Positions 10,005 through 18,711 of a stretch of DNA of 64,000 nt are shown one piece after another. How positions within the stretch are numbered: the first letter of the stretch is position 1; the number at the start of each line of letters is the position of its first letter. Source of the DNA: an uncultured Acidaminococcus sp. (GTDB taxonomy: Bacteria > Bacillota > Negativicutes > Acidaminococcales > Acidaminococcaceae); the NCBI GenBank assembly GCA_900538365.1, contig UPXT01000006.1, forward strand, positions 1-64,000, given 5' to 3'. Made by a program: the position numbers and the translations under genes. The notes beneath the pieces are model-generated. The model saw only the letters and a program-made list of their open reading frames with translations, made no database searches and was not told the origin of the DNA.

Positions 10005-11873
10005 TCATTCACTCCCTATGGGGGCATCTTCCGGCGTGGGGATAAAGACCTTGTTATGGTCCGTAAGCGCATCATTCAAGGTTTCCTTGACCTCATCCGT
10101 CAGTTTCCCTGTACTCGAGATCTGTGCGAGGATGCCTTCGTAATGGGCCTTGATGTAGGTCAGCATCTCATGTTCATAACGAATGACATCGGTCACGGGG
10201 ATATGGTCCATATAACCCTGTGTCACGGCATACAGTCCAACGACTTCTTCTGCCATGGTCAGAGGATGATACTGGGCTTGCTTCAGCATTTCTGTTACGC
10301 GGGCCCCGCGTTCAAGCTGCATCTTGGTTGCTTTATCAAGATCGGAACCAAACTGGGCAAAAGCGGCTAGTTCCCGGTACTGGGCCAGCGTAAGCCGCAG
10401 TGTTCCCGCAACGGACTTCATGGCCTTTGTCTGGGCCGCCCCACCGACACGAGAAACGGAAAGACCCGCGTTGATGGCCGGCCGCACACCGGAATTGAAC
10501 AGATCCGTTTCCAAATAAATCTGTCCGTCTGTAATGGAAATGACGTTCGTCGGGATATAGCCGCTCACATCACCGGCTTGGGTTTCGATGATAGGAAGTG
10601 CCGTCATGCTCCCACCGCCATGGGCTTTGTTGCGGCGGCAAGCACGTTCGAGCAGTCTGGAATGGAGATAGAACACATCGCCCGGGTAAGCTTCCCGTCC
10701 AGGCGGACGGCGCAGGAGCAAGCTCATGGCGCGGTAAGCCACCGCGTGCTTGCTTAGGTCATCATAAACAATCAGGACATCTTTGCCCTGATCCATGAAG
10801 TACTCCCCTACAGCCGCTCCGGCATAAGGCGCCAGATACTGCAGCGGGGCCGTATCGGCAGCTGTCGCGGCAACAATGAGGGTATAGCTGGAAGCCCCAT
10901 ATTTTTCAAAAGCCGCCGACAAACGGGCCACACTGGAAGCTTTCTGCCCAATGGCCACATAAATGCAGATGACATCCTTACCCTTTTGATTGAGAATGGT
11001 ATCAATGGCAATGGCCGTCTTTCCCGTTCCGCGGTCACCGATAATGAGTTCGCGCTGACCGCGGCCAATCGGAACAAGGGCATCCACTGCCTTAAGGCCC
11101 GTTTCCAGAGGCACATCAACGGGCTGTCGGGCTGCAATGCCCGGAGCCGGTGACTCGATGGGACGGTAAGCAGTGGCTTTGATGCTGCCCCGGCCGTCCA
11201 GGGGCAGGCCCAGGGGGCTGATGATCCGGCCCAGCATTTCCTCGCTTACGGGGATACTCATGATTTTCCCTGTGCGGCGTACCGTGTCCCCTTCCTTGAC
11301 CTGACTGGCGCCGCCTAAAAGAACAATGCCCACCTCTTGTGGCCAAAGGTTCTGGACCATGCCGTAAATACCGTCATGGAGAGCAACTAGCTCACCGCTC
11401 ATAGCACCGCCAAGACCCGTCGCTGTACAGATTCCATCGCCGACGGTCTTGACAATTCCGATTTCCTCAAGACCAACTTCATTATCAAAATGTTCAACGC
11501 CGGCTTTAAGCGCGTCTGTCAGATGGTCCGTACCGGAAAGGCCCTCTCCCCTCAGGTGGATGGTCTTCATGAGTTCATCCATCTTTTCGAGCTGGCGCTT
11601 AATCGTAGCATCGAAGATATGGTCTTCATAGCGAACGGCAATGCCGCCTACGACAGAAGGATCCACCGTGCGGGACGCGATTTCAACAGTTTTTCCGAAC
11701 TTTTCACTTAAAAGCTTGGTTACAAGGGCTTCTTCGTCCCCGACGAGCGGTTTTGCCGTCGTCACTTCAAGGGGAAGAACGGAGCCGGCAGGGAAAAGGG
11801 CCCTGTCATCGTCCGTTACATGGAGCCGCATGAAGACCTGCTTCCAAAAGCTTTCCTTATTTTGACTATCCAT
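10005..11873 (-). CDS. atpA: F1 ATP synthase alpha subunit with fused delta C-terminal domain
   Basis: 622 aa, about 110 longer than a normal alpha. Residues 33-104 look like the C-terminal domain of delta/OSCP ([33 protein letters not shown]), the part that contacts subunit b. Alpha begins at about residue 116 with its N-terminal helix and is complete: Walker A GDRGTGKT at 279-286 and the [13 protein letters not shown] segment are present. The delta N-terminal domain, which normally caps F1 by binding the alpha N-termini, is absent, and no separate atpH lies in the 135 bp after atpF. The start has GGGAGG 11 nt upstream. The frame is continuous with no sign of a junction error. Confidence 0.93.
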   Translation of the reverse strand: MDSQNKESFWKQVFMRLHVTDDDRALFPAGSVLPLEVTTAKPLVGDEEALVTKLLSEKFGKTVEIASRTVDPSVVGGIAVRYEDHIFDATIKRQLEKMDELMKTIHLRGEGLSGTDHLTDALKAGVEHFDNEVGLEEIGIVKTVGDGICTATGLGGAMSGELVALHDGIYGMVQNLWPQEVGIVLLGGASQVKEGDTVRRTGKIMSIPVSEEMLGRIISPLGLPLDGRGSIKATAYRPIESPAPGIAARQPVDVPLETGLKAVDALVPIGRGQRELIIGDRGTGKTAIAIDTILNQKGKDVICIYVAIGQKASSVARLSAAFEKYGASSYTLIVAATAADTAPLQYLAPYAGAAVGEYFMDQGKDVLIVYDDLSKHAVAYRAMSLLLRRPPGREAYPGDVFYLHSRLLERACRRNKAHGGGSMTALPIIETQAGDVSGYIPTNVISITDGQIYLETDLFNSGVRPAINAGLSVSRVGGAAQTKAMKSVAGTLRLTLAQYRELAAFAQFGSDLDKATKMQLERGARVTEMLKQAQYHPLTMAEEVVGLYAVTQGYMDHIPVTDVIRYEHEMLTYIKAHYEGILAQISSTGKLTDEVKETLNDALTDHNKVFIPTPEDAPIGSE

Positions 11874-12008
11874 ACGTTCTATTATCCTCCCAAAACGGCT
11901 GACTGCGGCAGCCGTGGAATCTCACATGCATCACTGAGGCCAATGGCACAAAAAAAGGCCATTATGACGACGAAAAGAAGCCCGCCACAATGGGGAGCTT
12001 CCTTTTTT

Positions 12009-12494
12009 TCAGCGGCTTTGGAGAGCCTCATCCGTCTTACGGGCCACAAGCGCCTGGTCTTCCTCACTGGTAAGTTTTGCCTGCAGGACGCGGCTGGCAA
12101 TTTCCGTACTGAGGGCAATAACCTGTTCACGCACATCAAGAAGGGCCTTTTTCTTTTCAGCTTCCACCCGTTCGCGGCCGCTTTCAAGCAGGGCATCCCG
12201 TTCCTTTTGTGCCTGGGCCAAGGCTTCGTCATGAAGCTTCTGGGCATCGGCGTTGGCCTTAGCGATGATATCGCTGGCTTCCTTGCGGGCCGTCTTCAGC
12301 TGATTGGCATACTCAAGCTTTAGGGCTTCCACTTCCTTACGGGCGTGTTCGGCCGAATCAAGGTCCTTGACAATGCGGTTGCGGCGATCATCCATGGCCT
12401 TTAACAGCGGCTTGTAAGCGAATTTTGCCAAGATCCAGAGCAGGATGATGAAGTTTACGATCTGGGCAATTATCGTGTAGTTCACACTGACCAT
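12009..12494 (-). CDS. atpF: F0 ATP synthase subunit b
   Basis: 161 aa: one N-terminal membrane helix (about residues 6-25) followed by a long charged helical stalk. This is the peripheral stator linking F0 to F1, normally through the delta C-terminal domain. Here the next gene is the delta-alpha fusion, so b presumably meets a domain that is part of alpha. The spacing of about 135 bp to that gene is longer than elsewhere in the operon and contains a small hairpin (GAAGC...GCTTC). Confidence 0.93.
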   Translation of the reverse strand: MVSVNYTIIAQIVNFIILLWILAKFAYKPLLKAMDDRRNRIVKDLDSAEHARKEVEALKLEYANQLKTARKEASDIIAKANADAQKLHDEALAQAQKERDALLESGRERVEAEKKKALLDVREQVIALSTEIASRVLQAKLTSEEDQALVARKTDEALQSR

Positions 12495-12526
12495 TCAAAG
12501 CACATCCTTTCTCGGAAACTGAGGCC

Positions 12527-12787
12527 TCATTTCGTTACAAAGGGATTGGCAAAGATGAGGACAATGGCGATAACGGAGGCAATGATAGGAATGGATTCGA
12601 CAAGACCGATGCCAATCAGCATATTGGTCTGGAAGCTGCCGGCCTGTTCAGGCTGGCGGGCCATGCATTCGAGGGCCTTCGTGGCGACACTGGAGTCTCC
12701 GCGAGTGGCGGCAAAGGAAGCACCGACACCAATGAGGGCAGCCCCTAAAATGGAAGCGACAATGATAATGGTATTCGAATCAAGCAT
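12527..12787 (-). CDS. atpE: F0 ATP synthase c-ring subunit
   Basis: 86 aa with two membrane helices joined by the polar loop ARQPE (residues 43-47). The ion-binding carboxylate is Glu64, followed by Ser65, as in sodium-binding c subunits. The position equivalent to the sodium-liganding Gln of Ilyobacter is Asp31. The usual glycine-rich first helix is reduced (GVGASFAATRGD). Coupling ion (H+ or Na+) is therefore uncertain. Confidence 0.94.
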   Translation of the reverse strand: MLDSNTIIIVASILGAALIGVGASFAATRGDSSVATKALECMARQPEQAGSFQTNMLIGIGLVESIPIIASVIAIVLIFANPFVTK

Positions 12788-12817
12788 TTTAATCGTCCTT
12801 TCGTTTCTTGAAGAAAT

Positions 12818-13519
12818 TTACTCGTGGGCCTGTTTGAAAATAGGCGCCAAGGCAATGATGGTCAGCATGGTAAAGATGAAGGCCTGCAAGAAGCCGATGA
12901 TCAAGCTGAAGCCGATCCACAGATTCGGGATGATAAACGGAACCAGCTGATACAAAACGGCAAGCAAGATTTCACCGGCAAGGATATTGCCAAAAAGACG
13001 CAGGGCCATGGTCAGTGGCTTTGCGAGCTCTTCCAACAGATTGAGCGGCAGCATAAGAGCAAAAGGAGAAATGAGGTGCTTGAAGTATTTCGGTCCCTGC
13101 TTGATGCAGCCAAAGATATAGGTTGCCACAGCAACCATGATGGATAGACCCAGCGCTACGTTGATATCATTCGTAGGTGACGAAAAATGGAAGGCTATGG
13201 AAGGCATCAGTCCAATTTCGTTAGCCACAAAGATAAACAGGAACAGGGTAATGACAAAGGGAGTCGCCATCCGGCGTCCTTCAATGCCAAGGTTAGCGTC
13301 CATGAGTTTATCGAGCCACTCAATGAACATTTCAACGAGGTTCTGGATTCCGTGGGGAATCCGCTCCACGTGGCGGGTAGCCGCAAAGACAATCGCTGCC
13401 ACAATCAGCATGGTGAGCCATGACATGTACATGGTCTGCATGTTGATGACAACACCGGGCAGGATTTCGGTTGGTCCGTAATGGATGATTTCCGTACCCG
13501 CAGCTTCTGCTACGCCCAT
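12818..13519 (-). CDS. atpB: F0 ATP synthase subunit a
   Basis: 233 aa, polytopic. The essential stator arginine is Arg174 in MALRLFGN, within the conserved penultimate helix region. It forms the ion half-channels beside the c ring. It precedes atpE with a 30-bp gap, the standard order. The short length is typical of Firmicutes homologues. Confidence 0.94.
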   Translation of the reverse strand: MGVAEAAGTEIIHYGPTEILPGVVINMQTMYMSWLTMLIVAAIVFAATRHVERIPHGIQNLVEMFIEWLDKLMDANLGIEGRRMATPFVITLFLFIFVANEIGLMPSIAFHFSSPTNDINVALGLSIMVAVATYIFGCIKQGPKYFKHLISPFALMLPLNLLEELAKPLTMALRLFGNILAGEILLAVLYQLVPFIIPNLWIGFSLIIGFLQAFIFTMLTIIALAPIFKQAHE

Positions 13520-13531
13520 GTTATCACTTCC

Positions 13532-13918
13532 TTAATCAGTATGGGATTTCCCGATGCCCTTTCGGGCCATCTGGATGAGAAGAAGTCCATAAAAAAGCAC
13601 ATAGGAAAAAAGCACCCTGTGCCCGCCCCAATTCAGCTTGAGGCCAATCAGGACAAAGACCAGGACAGCACCAAGCCGCACAAACATCATACGGTGCATG
13701 GAAATCGCTGCCTGCTGGGGAGCTTTTTTCATGCCGCTGTAAAGGCCATAAAGGAACAAGGCCGAATCACACCAGCCAGCCAGGCATCCCAAAAGCCAGC
13801 CGCCAGGCTGGGGTGAAAACATGAAGGCAAGGCCGCCTACCAAAGGAATCGCCAAGGCCTGAAGGGCAGCAAGGCGAAGAATATCACGCCGAAGTGAGGG
13901 CGGCAAGGGATGTGGCAT
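13532..13918 (-). CDS. atpI: ATP synthase subunit I-like membrane protein
   Basis: 128 aa with about four hydrophobic segments (near residues 14-33, 40-60, 78-95 and 100-118). Position directly upstream of atpB, size and topology fit AtpI, an accessory factor linked to c-ring assembly. Sequence identity in this family is low, so the call leans on context. It follows wecB after 11 bp, tying ATP synthase genes to the sugar-epimerase gene in one transcript. Confidence 0.7.
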   Translation of the reverse strand: MPHPLPPSLRRDILRLAALQALAIPLVGGLAFMFSPQPGGWLLGCLAGWCDSALFLYGLYSGMKKAPQQAAISMHRMMFVRLGAVLVFVLIGLKLNWGGHRVLFSYVLFYGLLLIQMARKGIGKSHTD

Positions 13919-13929
13919 GGTCTTTTTCC

Positions 13930-15090
13930 TTATTTTTCACTTTCAAATTCGCTCATACGCCCTGTTTGATAACCGTAGGCTTCCAGGAGATAGCTTACAA
14001 TGCGTTCCGAAGCTTTGCCATCCCCATAGGGATTGACGGCTTCAGCCATACTGCGATAATAGGCTTCATCGCTCAAAAGACGCATGGTCGCAGCGTATAC
14101 ATCTTCCTTACCCGTCCCGATGAGTTTCACCGTCCCTGCCGTAACCGCTTCAGGACGCTCCGTCGTATTGCGCAGGACGAGGACCGGTTTGCCAAGAGCC
14201 GGAGCTTCTTCCTGGATTCCGCCCGAATCCGTGAGAACGATATCAACGCGGGCCATGAGGTTGGCAAACGGTTCATAATCCATGGGTTCAATGAGGTGGA
14301 CGCGGTCCATCTTACCAAGGACCTGTTCCGCCACTTCCCGAACCTTGGGGTTCTTGTGCATGGGGAAAATGGCTTCCGCTTCCGGATAGTCACGGAGGAC
14401 TTCCTTCAGGGCCTGATAGACGTGCCGCATCGGCGCTCCTAAGTTTTCCCGGCGATGAGTCGTCATGAGAATCAGTTTATGATTGCTCCGGATGGCCGCT
14501 TCCAGCTTCTGGTTGTGGAAATCAAAGGCATTCTTTACGGTTTTTTTAAGGGCATCAATGACCGTGTTTCCCGTTACATAAATGGACTCTTCGGCGACAT
14601 TTTCCTTCAGCAGGTTCCGCTTGGCGTTGCCCGTCGGTGCAAAATGAAAGTCAGCAAGGGCACCGGTAAGCTTGCGGTTCATTTCTTCCGGATAGGGAGA
14701 ATACTTGTTTCCCGTACGAAGGCCGGCTTCCACGTGCCCAACACGGATCTGACGATAAAAAGCAGCCAAAGCGCCCACAAAAGTGGTCGTCGTATCGCCA
14801 TGGACAAGGACAAGGTCGGGCTGGGCCTTTTCAAGAACATCCCTGAGGCCCATGAGGGCACGGGTCGTGACGTCATAAAGGGTCTGTCCAGCTGTCATGA
14901 TGTTAAGGTCATAATCCGGCTTGATGTCAAAAAGGGTCATGACCTGGTCCAGCATTTCCCTGTGCTGGGCCGTCACAGCGACAATCGGTTCGATGGTGTC
15001 CGGATGCTTCCTCATTTCGAGAATAAGCGGGCACATCTTGATGGCCTCCGGCCTCGTTCCAAAGATTGTCATGACTTTAAGTTTTTCCAT
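13930..15090 (-). CDS. wecB: UDP-N-acetylglucosamine 2-epimerase (non-hydrolysing)
   Basis: 386 aa. Family motifs: FGTRPEAIKM at the N-terminus, HGDTTT, HVEAGLRTG, MTTHRREN and the TDSGGIQEEAP segment that binds UDP. It interconverts UDP-GlcNAc and UDP-ManNAc, precursor for surface glycans. It lies between the undecaprenyl-phosphate GlcNAc-1-phosphate transferase gene (15-bp gap) and atpI, so glycan initiation and ATP synthase probably share a promoter. Confidence 0.95.
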   Translation of the reverse strand: MEKLKVMTIFGTRPEAIKMCPLILEMRKHPDTIEPIVAVTAQHREMLDQVMTLFDIKPDYDLNIMTAGQTLYDVTTRALMGLRDVLEKAQPDLVLVHGDTTTTFVGALAAFYRQIRVGHVEAGLRTGNKYSPYPEEMNRKLTGALADFHFAPTGNAKRNLLKENVAEESIYVTGNTVIDALKKTVKNAFDFHNQKLEAAIRSNHKLILMTTHRRENLGAPMRHVYQALKEVLRDYPEAEAIFPMHKNPKVREVAEQVLGKMDRVHLIEPMDYEPFANLMARVDIVLTDSGGIQEEAPALGKPVLVLRNTTERPEAVTAGTVKLIGTGKEDVYAATMRLLSDEAYYRSMAEAVNPYGDGKASERIVSYLLEAYGYQTGRMSEFESEK

Positions 15091-15105
15091 AGTTACGCCC
15101 CTATT

Positions 15106-16116
15106 CTAGCGATCCTTCAGGATGCCAATTTTCTTGGCACCAATGAAGATGATCGTAATGAGTACGCCCAGAAGGACCAGGGCATAAACCCCATCCACTT
15201 CTGTAAGCAGTACGGCGGCAAGGCAGAGCCCTGCACTGATGAGATACATGAAAATAACAGCCTGACGCTGACTAAAGCCCATAGCAAGGAGCCGATGGTG
15301 GATATGACCCTTGTCAGGCTGAAAAATCGGCCGGCCATTTTTATAGCGACGCAAAATGGCAAAGGCCGTATCCATAATGGGAAGCCCTAAGGCAATGGCG
15401 GGAACCAAAAGAGCAATGGTCGCTGCACTCTTGACAGCGCCAAAGATCGAGATGGCCGCCAACATGTAGCCCAAGAACAAGCTACCCGTATCTCCCATGA
15501 ATATGGTAGCAGGATTGAAATTGTAACGGATGAACCCAATAATGGCACCAGCAAGGGAAGCCGTCATGGTGGCGACAGGATACATGCCCTGCTGGAGCGC
15601 AACCATGATGACCGTCACGGAGGCAATGGCCGAAACACCAGCTGCAAGGCCGTCAAGGCCATCAATGAGATTCACGACATTGGTCAAGCTGACAATCCAA
15701 AAAACCGTAAAGGGAACGGAAAGATAATCCAGATAAAAATAACCGCCCCAAGGGTTATTGAGCCACTCGATGCGGACGCCAAAAATGACGGGAATCAAAG
15801 CCGCTGCAATCTGTCCCATGAGTTTGACCTTGGCCGACAGCTGGATCATATCGTCGACCATGCCCACGGCTGCAATTGTGGCACCGCCCAAGAGGATCCC
15901 GATGACATCCGTTGTCAGTTCGAGTGTTGTAAGGGCCGCCGTCATAAAGCCAATAAAAATGGCAAGACCGCCCATGCGCGGCATGATGCGGTGATGAACC
16001 TTTCTGGCATTCGGCCGATCCACAGCACCGAGATGAAATGCCAGTTTTTTGACAGCCGGTGTCAAAATCCAGCTGATAACAAGAGAGAGGCCCAACGCCA
16101 CAAGATATGGTTTCAC
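15106..16116 (-). CDS. Undecaprenyl-phosphate GlcNAc-1-phosphate transferase (WecA/TagO type)
   Basis: 336 aa with about ten to eleven membrane helices. Motifs of the polyprenyl-phosphate transferase superfamily: VDDMIQL, NLIDGLDGLA, FMGDTGSLFLG and the cytoplasmic HIHHRLL loop. It loads GlcNAc-1-P onto undecaprenyl phosphate at the inner face of the membrane to start surface polysaccharide synthesis. Pairing with wecB supports the WecA/TagO rather than the MraY role. It is the first gene of the long operon, about 95 nt after a consensus-like promoter. Confidence 0.9.
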   Translation of the reverse strand: MKPYLVALGLSLVISWILTPAVKKLAFHLGAVDRPNARKVHHRIMPRMGGLAIFIGFMTAALTTLELTTDVIGILLGGATIAAVGMVDDMIQLSAKVKLMGQIAAALIPVIFGVRIEWLNNPWGGYFYLDYLSVPFTVFWIVSLTNVVNLIDGLDGLAAGVSAIASVTVIMVALQQGMYPVATMTASLAGAIIGFIRYNFNPATIFMGDTGSLFLGYMLAAISIFGAVKSAATIALLVPAIALGLPIMDTAFAILRRYKNGRPIFQPDKGHIHHRLLAMGFSQRQAVIFMYLISAGLCLAAVLLTEVDGVYALVLLGVLITIIFIGAKKIGILKDR

Positions 16117-16130
16117 AAAAATCCCCTTCT

Positions 16131-16144
16131 GCGGAAGCTTCCGC
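16131..16144. promoter_or_regulatory. Perfect palindrome in the tagO leader
   Basis: GCGGAAGCTTCCGC, a perfect 14-bp palindrome about 15 nt before the tagO/wecA start codon, within the transcribed leader. It overlaps where ribosomes load, so it could be an operator or a small RNA hairpin. No factor is known. Confidence 0.35.
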
Positions 16145-16210
16145 CTTTGAGTCTATGTATTGCTGAAAAATGGGAAGCATCACTTCTTCCCGTTGGTACA
16201 TACAAGGTAT

Positions 16211-16239
16211 ATTATAGTACATCGCCAGAAAATCTACAA
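16211..16239 (-). promoter_or_regulatory. Promoter of the tagO-wecB-atp operon
   Basis: On the minus strand, TTGTAG (16234-16239), a 17-bp spacer, then TATAAT (16211-16216). This is the only strong promoter I see before the tagO-wecB-atp gene string, so it may drive ATP synthase too. Confidence 0.7.
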
Positions 16240-16245
16240 TGATTC

Positions 16246-16893
16246 TTACAGTCCTTCCAACGATTTGCCCCTTCCTTTCTGTTCTGTTTCCGGACGGGAA
16301 AAGAGGATAAGTCCCCCTTTTTGTTGATAGCCCGTATCCCACAGTTCCTTAAGGGAGAGCCAGCGCCATGAGCCATAGGTCGTAACTTTCACCATGACCT
16401 CATCTAGGAAAGTCTCGTAGCCCGTAAGCAGGAACCAGTGCCAAACAAGATCACGAAAACTGGGTACGCGATGCTTGAGGTTAAGGTACGGCAGGGGCCA
16501 GCCGGCATCAATCTGGCGTTTTACAAGGTCGGCCGCAGATTCATAGGAATGATTCCCTGACCACCCCGTTAGTACAAGATCATTGACGCCGCGGTCACGC
16601 AGGTAGTTCGTAAAGCCCTCCGTATAGATGGAAAGCTTATCGATGCCCGTAATGCGGGGCTTTAGGTAGGGTTTCATGGTCATGCCCAATTCCAGGTAGG
16701 CCGCTTTGCTCATTTTTTTCTGGGCCTGGGGCGCTGCATCAGGAAGATCTTTATAAAGGGAAAAATAAAGACTGCAGTCCGTGGCTGTAACGGCGGCACA
16801 GCCGCCTTTTTTCATCCACCAGTCATGGGTAAACCATTCCTGGCTGCCTCCAAAAGCACCTTCTATGGAAAAATATGGAAGTTCACATTTCAT
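16246..16893 (-). CDS. Uncharacterised cytosolic protein, possible papain-like fold
   Basis: 215 aa, no signal peptide or membrane helix. The N-terminal GGSQEWF and GGCAAVTATDC segments and a later HW pair (DLVWHWFLLTGYE) recall C39-like cysteine peptidase folds, but I do not recognise the family with confidence. The tail (about 20 residues) is charged and probably disordered. It stands alone between the tagO promoter and a 460-bp gap. Function unknown. Confidence 0.5.
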   Translation of the reverse strand: MKCELPYFSIEGAFGGSQEWFTHDWWMKKGGCAAVTATDCSLYFSLYKDLPDAAPQAQKKMSKAAYLELGMTMKPYLKPRITGIDKLSIYTEGFTNYLRDRGVNDLVLTGWSGNHSYESAADLVKRQIDAGWPLPYLNLKHRVPSFRDLVWHWFLLTGYETFLDEVMVKVTTYGSWRWLSLKELWDTGYQQKGGLILFSRPETEQKGRGKSLEGL

Positions 16894-17303
16894 GGGTCCA
16901 CCTTCTCACAAAAAGTTAGGTATAGATAATCTCTAGTGTGTCCCTAGTGTATCACATTTTGGTAGGAGAAGAAATATGGAATGGATAAACCAAAAGCAGG
17001 ACGCCTGCACCAGCTGGGAAAAGGACGAAACAAGTCAGTCCGGACCGAAGGCACAGGGCAGCGTTCCAAAAGATGGCTTGGAACCAGGGGTTCCCCTCTT
17101 TTTCTTTCCATGATCCCATCTTGGCTGCAAGATGGCCTTAGCCTGGAAACGCCATCACAAGATGGGATGTAATCTTTGTATCAGGTGATCCTCGTTTTCC
17201 ATAAGGCACAGCGTGACAGCAAAACGGAGCAGGTTTTTCCCTCATTGAAAAGCAAGAGAAGACCGCAGGCGCCGTCTTCCCATCAGCTTCACAAAAGAAA
17301 ATC
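16894..17303. other. Intergenic stretch with two hairpins, no gene seen
   Basis: About 410 bp between the unknown 215-aa gene and the chrA pair. It holds GGAACC-AGG-GGTTCC (17080-17094) followed by a T-rich run on the plus strand, and an 11-bp inverted repeat (17113-17123 with 17158-17168) enclosing a smaller CATCTT/AAGATG hairpin. On the minus strand these would lie in the leader of the 215-aa gene. No coding potential that I trust. Confidence 0.5.
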
Positions 17304-17349
17304 AGCTCCCCTGCCCTAACCTTTCGGTGGAAACAGGAGAGCTTTTTTA
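17304..17349. terminator. Bidirectional terminator after the first chrA pair
   Basis: AGCTCCCCTG (17304-17313) pairs with CAGGAGAGCT (17334-17343, one wobble), with a T6 run on the plus side and a T-rich stretch on the minus side. It lies just after the chrA stop. Confidence 0.75.
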
Positions 17350-17354
17350 TCTTT

Positions 17355-17930
17355 CTACCTTCCGAAATGAAATACGACGCCAACCACGGCGGCTGCAGCA
17401 AGCCAGGCTACAGGATGAACCTTCTTGAACTTTGTCGTAAGGATGAGCAGTATGGCTGCCAATAAGAGACGGTTCCCAATGAGAGACGAAAAGAAGTTTC
17501 CCGTTTCTTTCCAGGCAGCGGCGTCAATCAGGGTTACTTTTGCTACAAGCAGTCCTGCTGCCGCAATCAGGCCGCAGGAAGCAGCCCTGAGACCGTACAT
17601 ACCGGACTTGACATAATGGTTCTGGCCAAATTTTTTGAGCACGCTATAAACCGCAATCACAACGATGACAGACGGTGTCACAAGTCCAATGGTTGCAGCC
17701 AGCATTCCCGTCAGCCCATCGATATGAAATCCCACATAGGTGGCTGTATTGACGCCAATGGGTCCTGGCGTCGATTCTGAAACGGCTATCATGTTGAGCA
17801 GATCCATCTGCGTAAACCAGTGGGTCTTATCAGCCAATTTCGTCAGAAAAGGGATGGTCGCCATACCGCCGCCTATCGCGAAAAGACCAATCTTGAAATA
17901 CTCTATGAACAGGGCTAAGAGAAGCATCAT
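17355..17930 (-). CDS. ChrA-family chromate transporter, second half-size subunit
   Basis: 191 aa, about six membrane segments, one CHR domain with the GGGMATIPFL and ESTPGPIGVNTATYVG motifs. Half-size CHR proteins occur as adjacent pairs that are thought to work together; this one overlaps its partner by 4 bp (ATGA). Family members export chromate or sulfate-like oxyanions, but many are uncharacterised, so the substrate here is open. Followed by a strong terminator. Confidence 0.85.
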   Translation of the reverse strand: MMLLLALFIEYFKIGLFAIGGGMATIPFLTKLADKTHWFTQMDLLNMIAVSESTPGPIGVNTATYVGFHIDGLTGMLAATIGLVTPSVIVVIAVYSVLKKFGQNHYVKSGMYGLRAASCGLIAAAGLLVAKVTLIDAAAWKETGNFFSSLIGNRLLLAAILLILTTKFKKVHPVAWLAAAAVVGVVFHFGR

Positions 17931-18466
17931 GCGTCGCCATCCTTTCTTTTTGCCGCAATTCCGACAAGGCCGGCGGCCACGACAAGATAGGCGGGGGAAA
18001 TATCCGTGATCACGTTAATGACAAGGACGAGAAGAAAAAGGGCCGCAGTCAGTTTGTCCACGACAGCCTTTGCAAAAAGTTTCCTTACGGCCTGAAAAAT
18101 CAGGATACACACGCCGACGCGAATTCCCGCAAAGGCATCGGCCACAGCAGGGATGTGTGCAAAATTTGACAAAAAGGCCGCTATGGTCGTAATGATGACC
18201 ATGGACGGGAAAATAACACCAAGCGTGGCCGCCAGTGCACCGGCAACGCCTCGCAGCTTCATGCCAATAAAGGTTGCCGTATTGACAGCAATGACACCAG
18301 GCGTGCACTGTCCAACGGCATAATAGTCGGCCAGTTCTTCATCCGTTGCCCAGTGATATCTGTTCACAACTTCTGCCTGCAGGATGGGCAGCATTGCGTA
18401 GCCACCGCCAAAAGTTACCGCACCCATGCGGGCAAATACGCTGAATAATTGCCAAAGTGAGGCCAT
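17927..18466 (-). CDS. ChrA-family chromate transporter, first half-size subunit
   Basis: About 179 aa from the ATG ending at 18466, which has AAGGAG 8 nt upstream; the frame extends 6 codons further. One CHR domain: VTFGGGYAMLPILQ and QCTPGVIAVNTATFIG. It forms a coupled pair with the downstream subunit. The second pair at 33.4-34.6 kb is closely similar in motif and order. Confidence 0.85.
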   Translation of the reverse strand: MASLWQLFSVFARMGAVTFGGGYAMLPILQAEVVNRYHWATDEELADYYAVGQCTPGVIAVNTATFIGMKLRGVAGALAATLGVIFPSMVIITTIAAFLSNFAHIPAVADAFAGIRVGVCILIFQAVRKLFAKAVVDKLTAALFLLVLVINVITDISPAYLVVAAGLVGIAAKRKDGDA

Positions 18467-18570
18467 AGGATCAACTCCTTTCATATTTCACAAGTGTAGC
18501 ACATCGCCATCTTAAATGCTACTTGCCAGCAAAGATGATAAGAGCGTAATTGGGGAAAACCAGAGTGACA

Positions 18571-18612
18571 GGAAAAGCAGGAAAAGGGCACGGCCCCTTT
18601 TCCTGCTTTTCC
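18571..18612. terminator. Perfect 18-bp hairpin between the MATE gene and chrA
   Basis: GGAAAAGCAGGAAAAGGG, 6-nt loop, then its exact complement. It follows the MATE stop codon on the minus strand and probably ends that transcript, although there is no clear T-run. Confidence 0.6.
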
Positions 18613-18711
18613 ACTTCTCATAGACGCCTCACCGCTTTTTATTGCTGCCCTTTTATCCACCAACGAGCGAAGCAGGCTGCAAGTCTCCTTGTTCATGATT
18701 CCAGACGCCCT

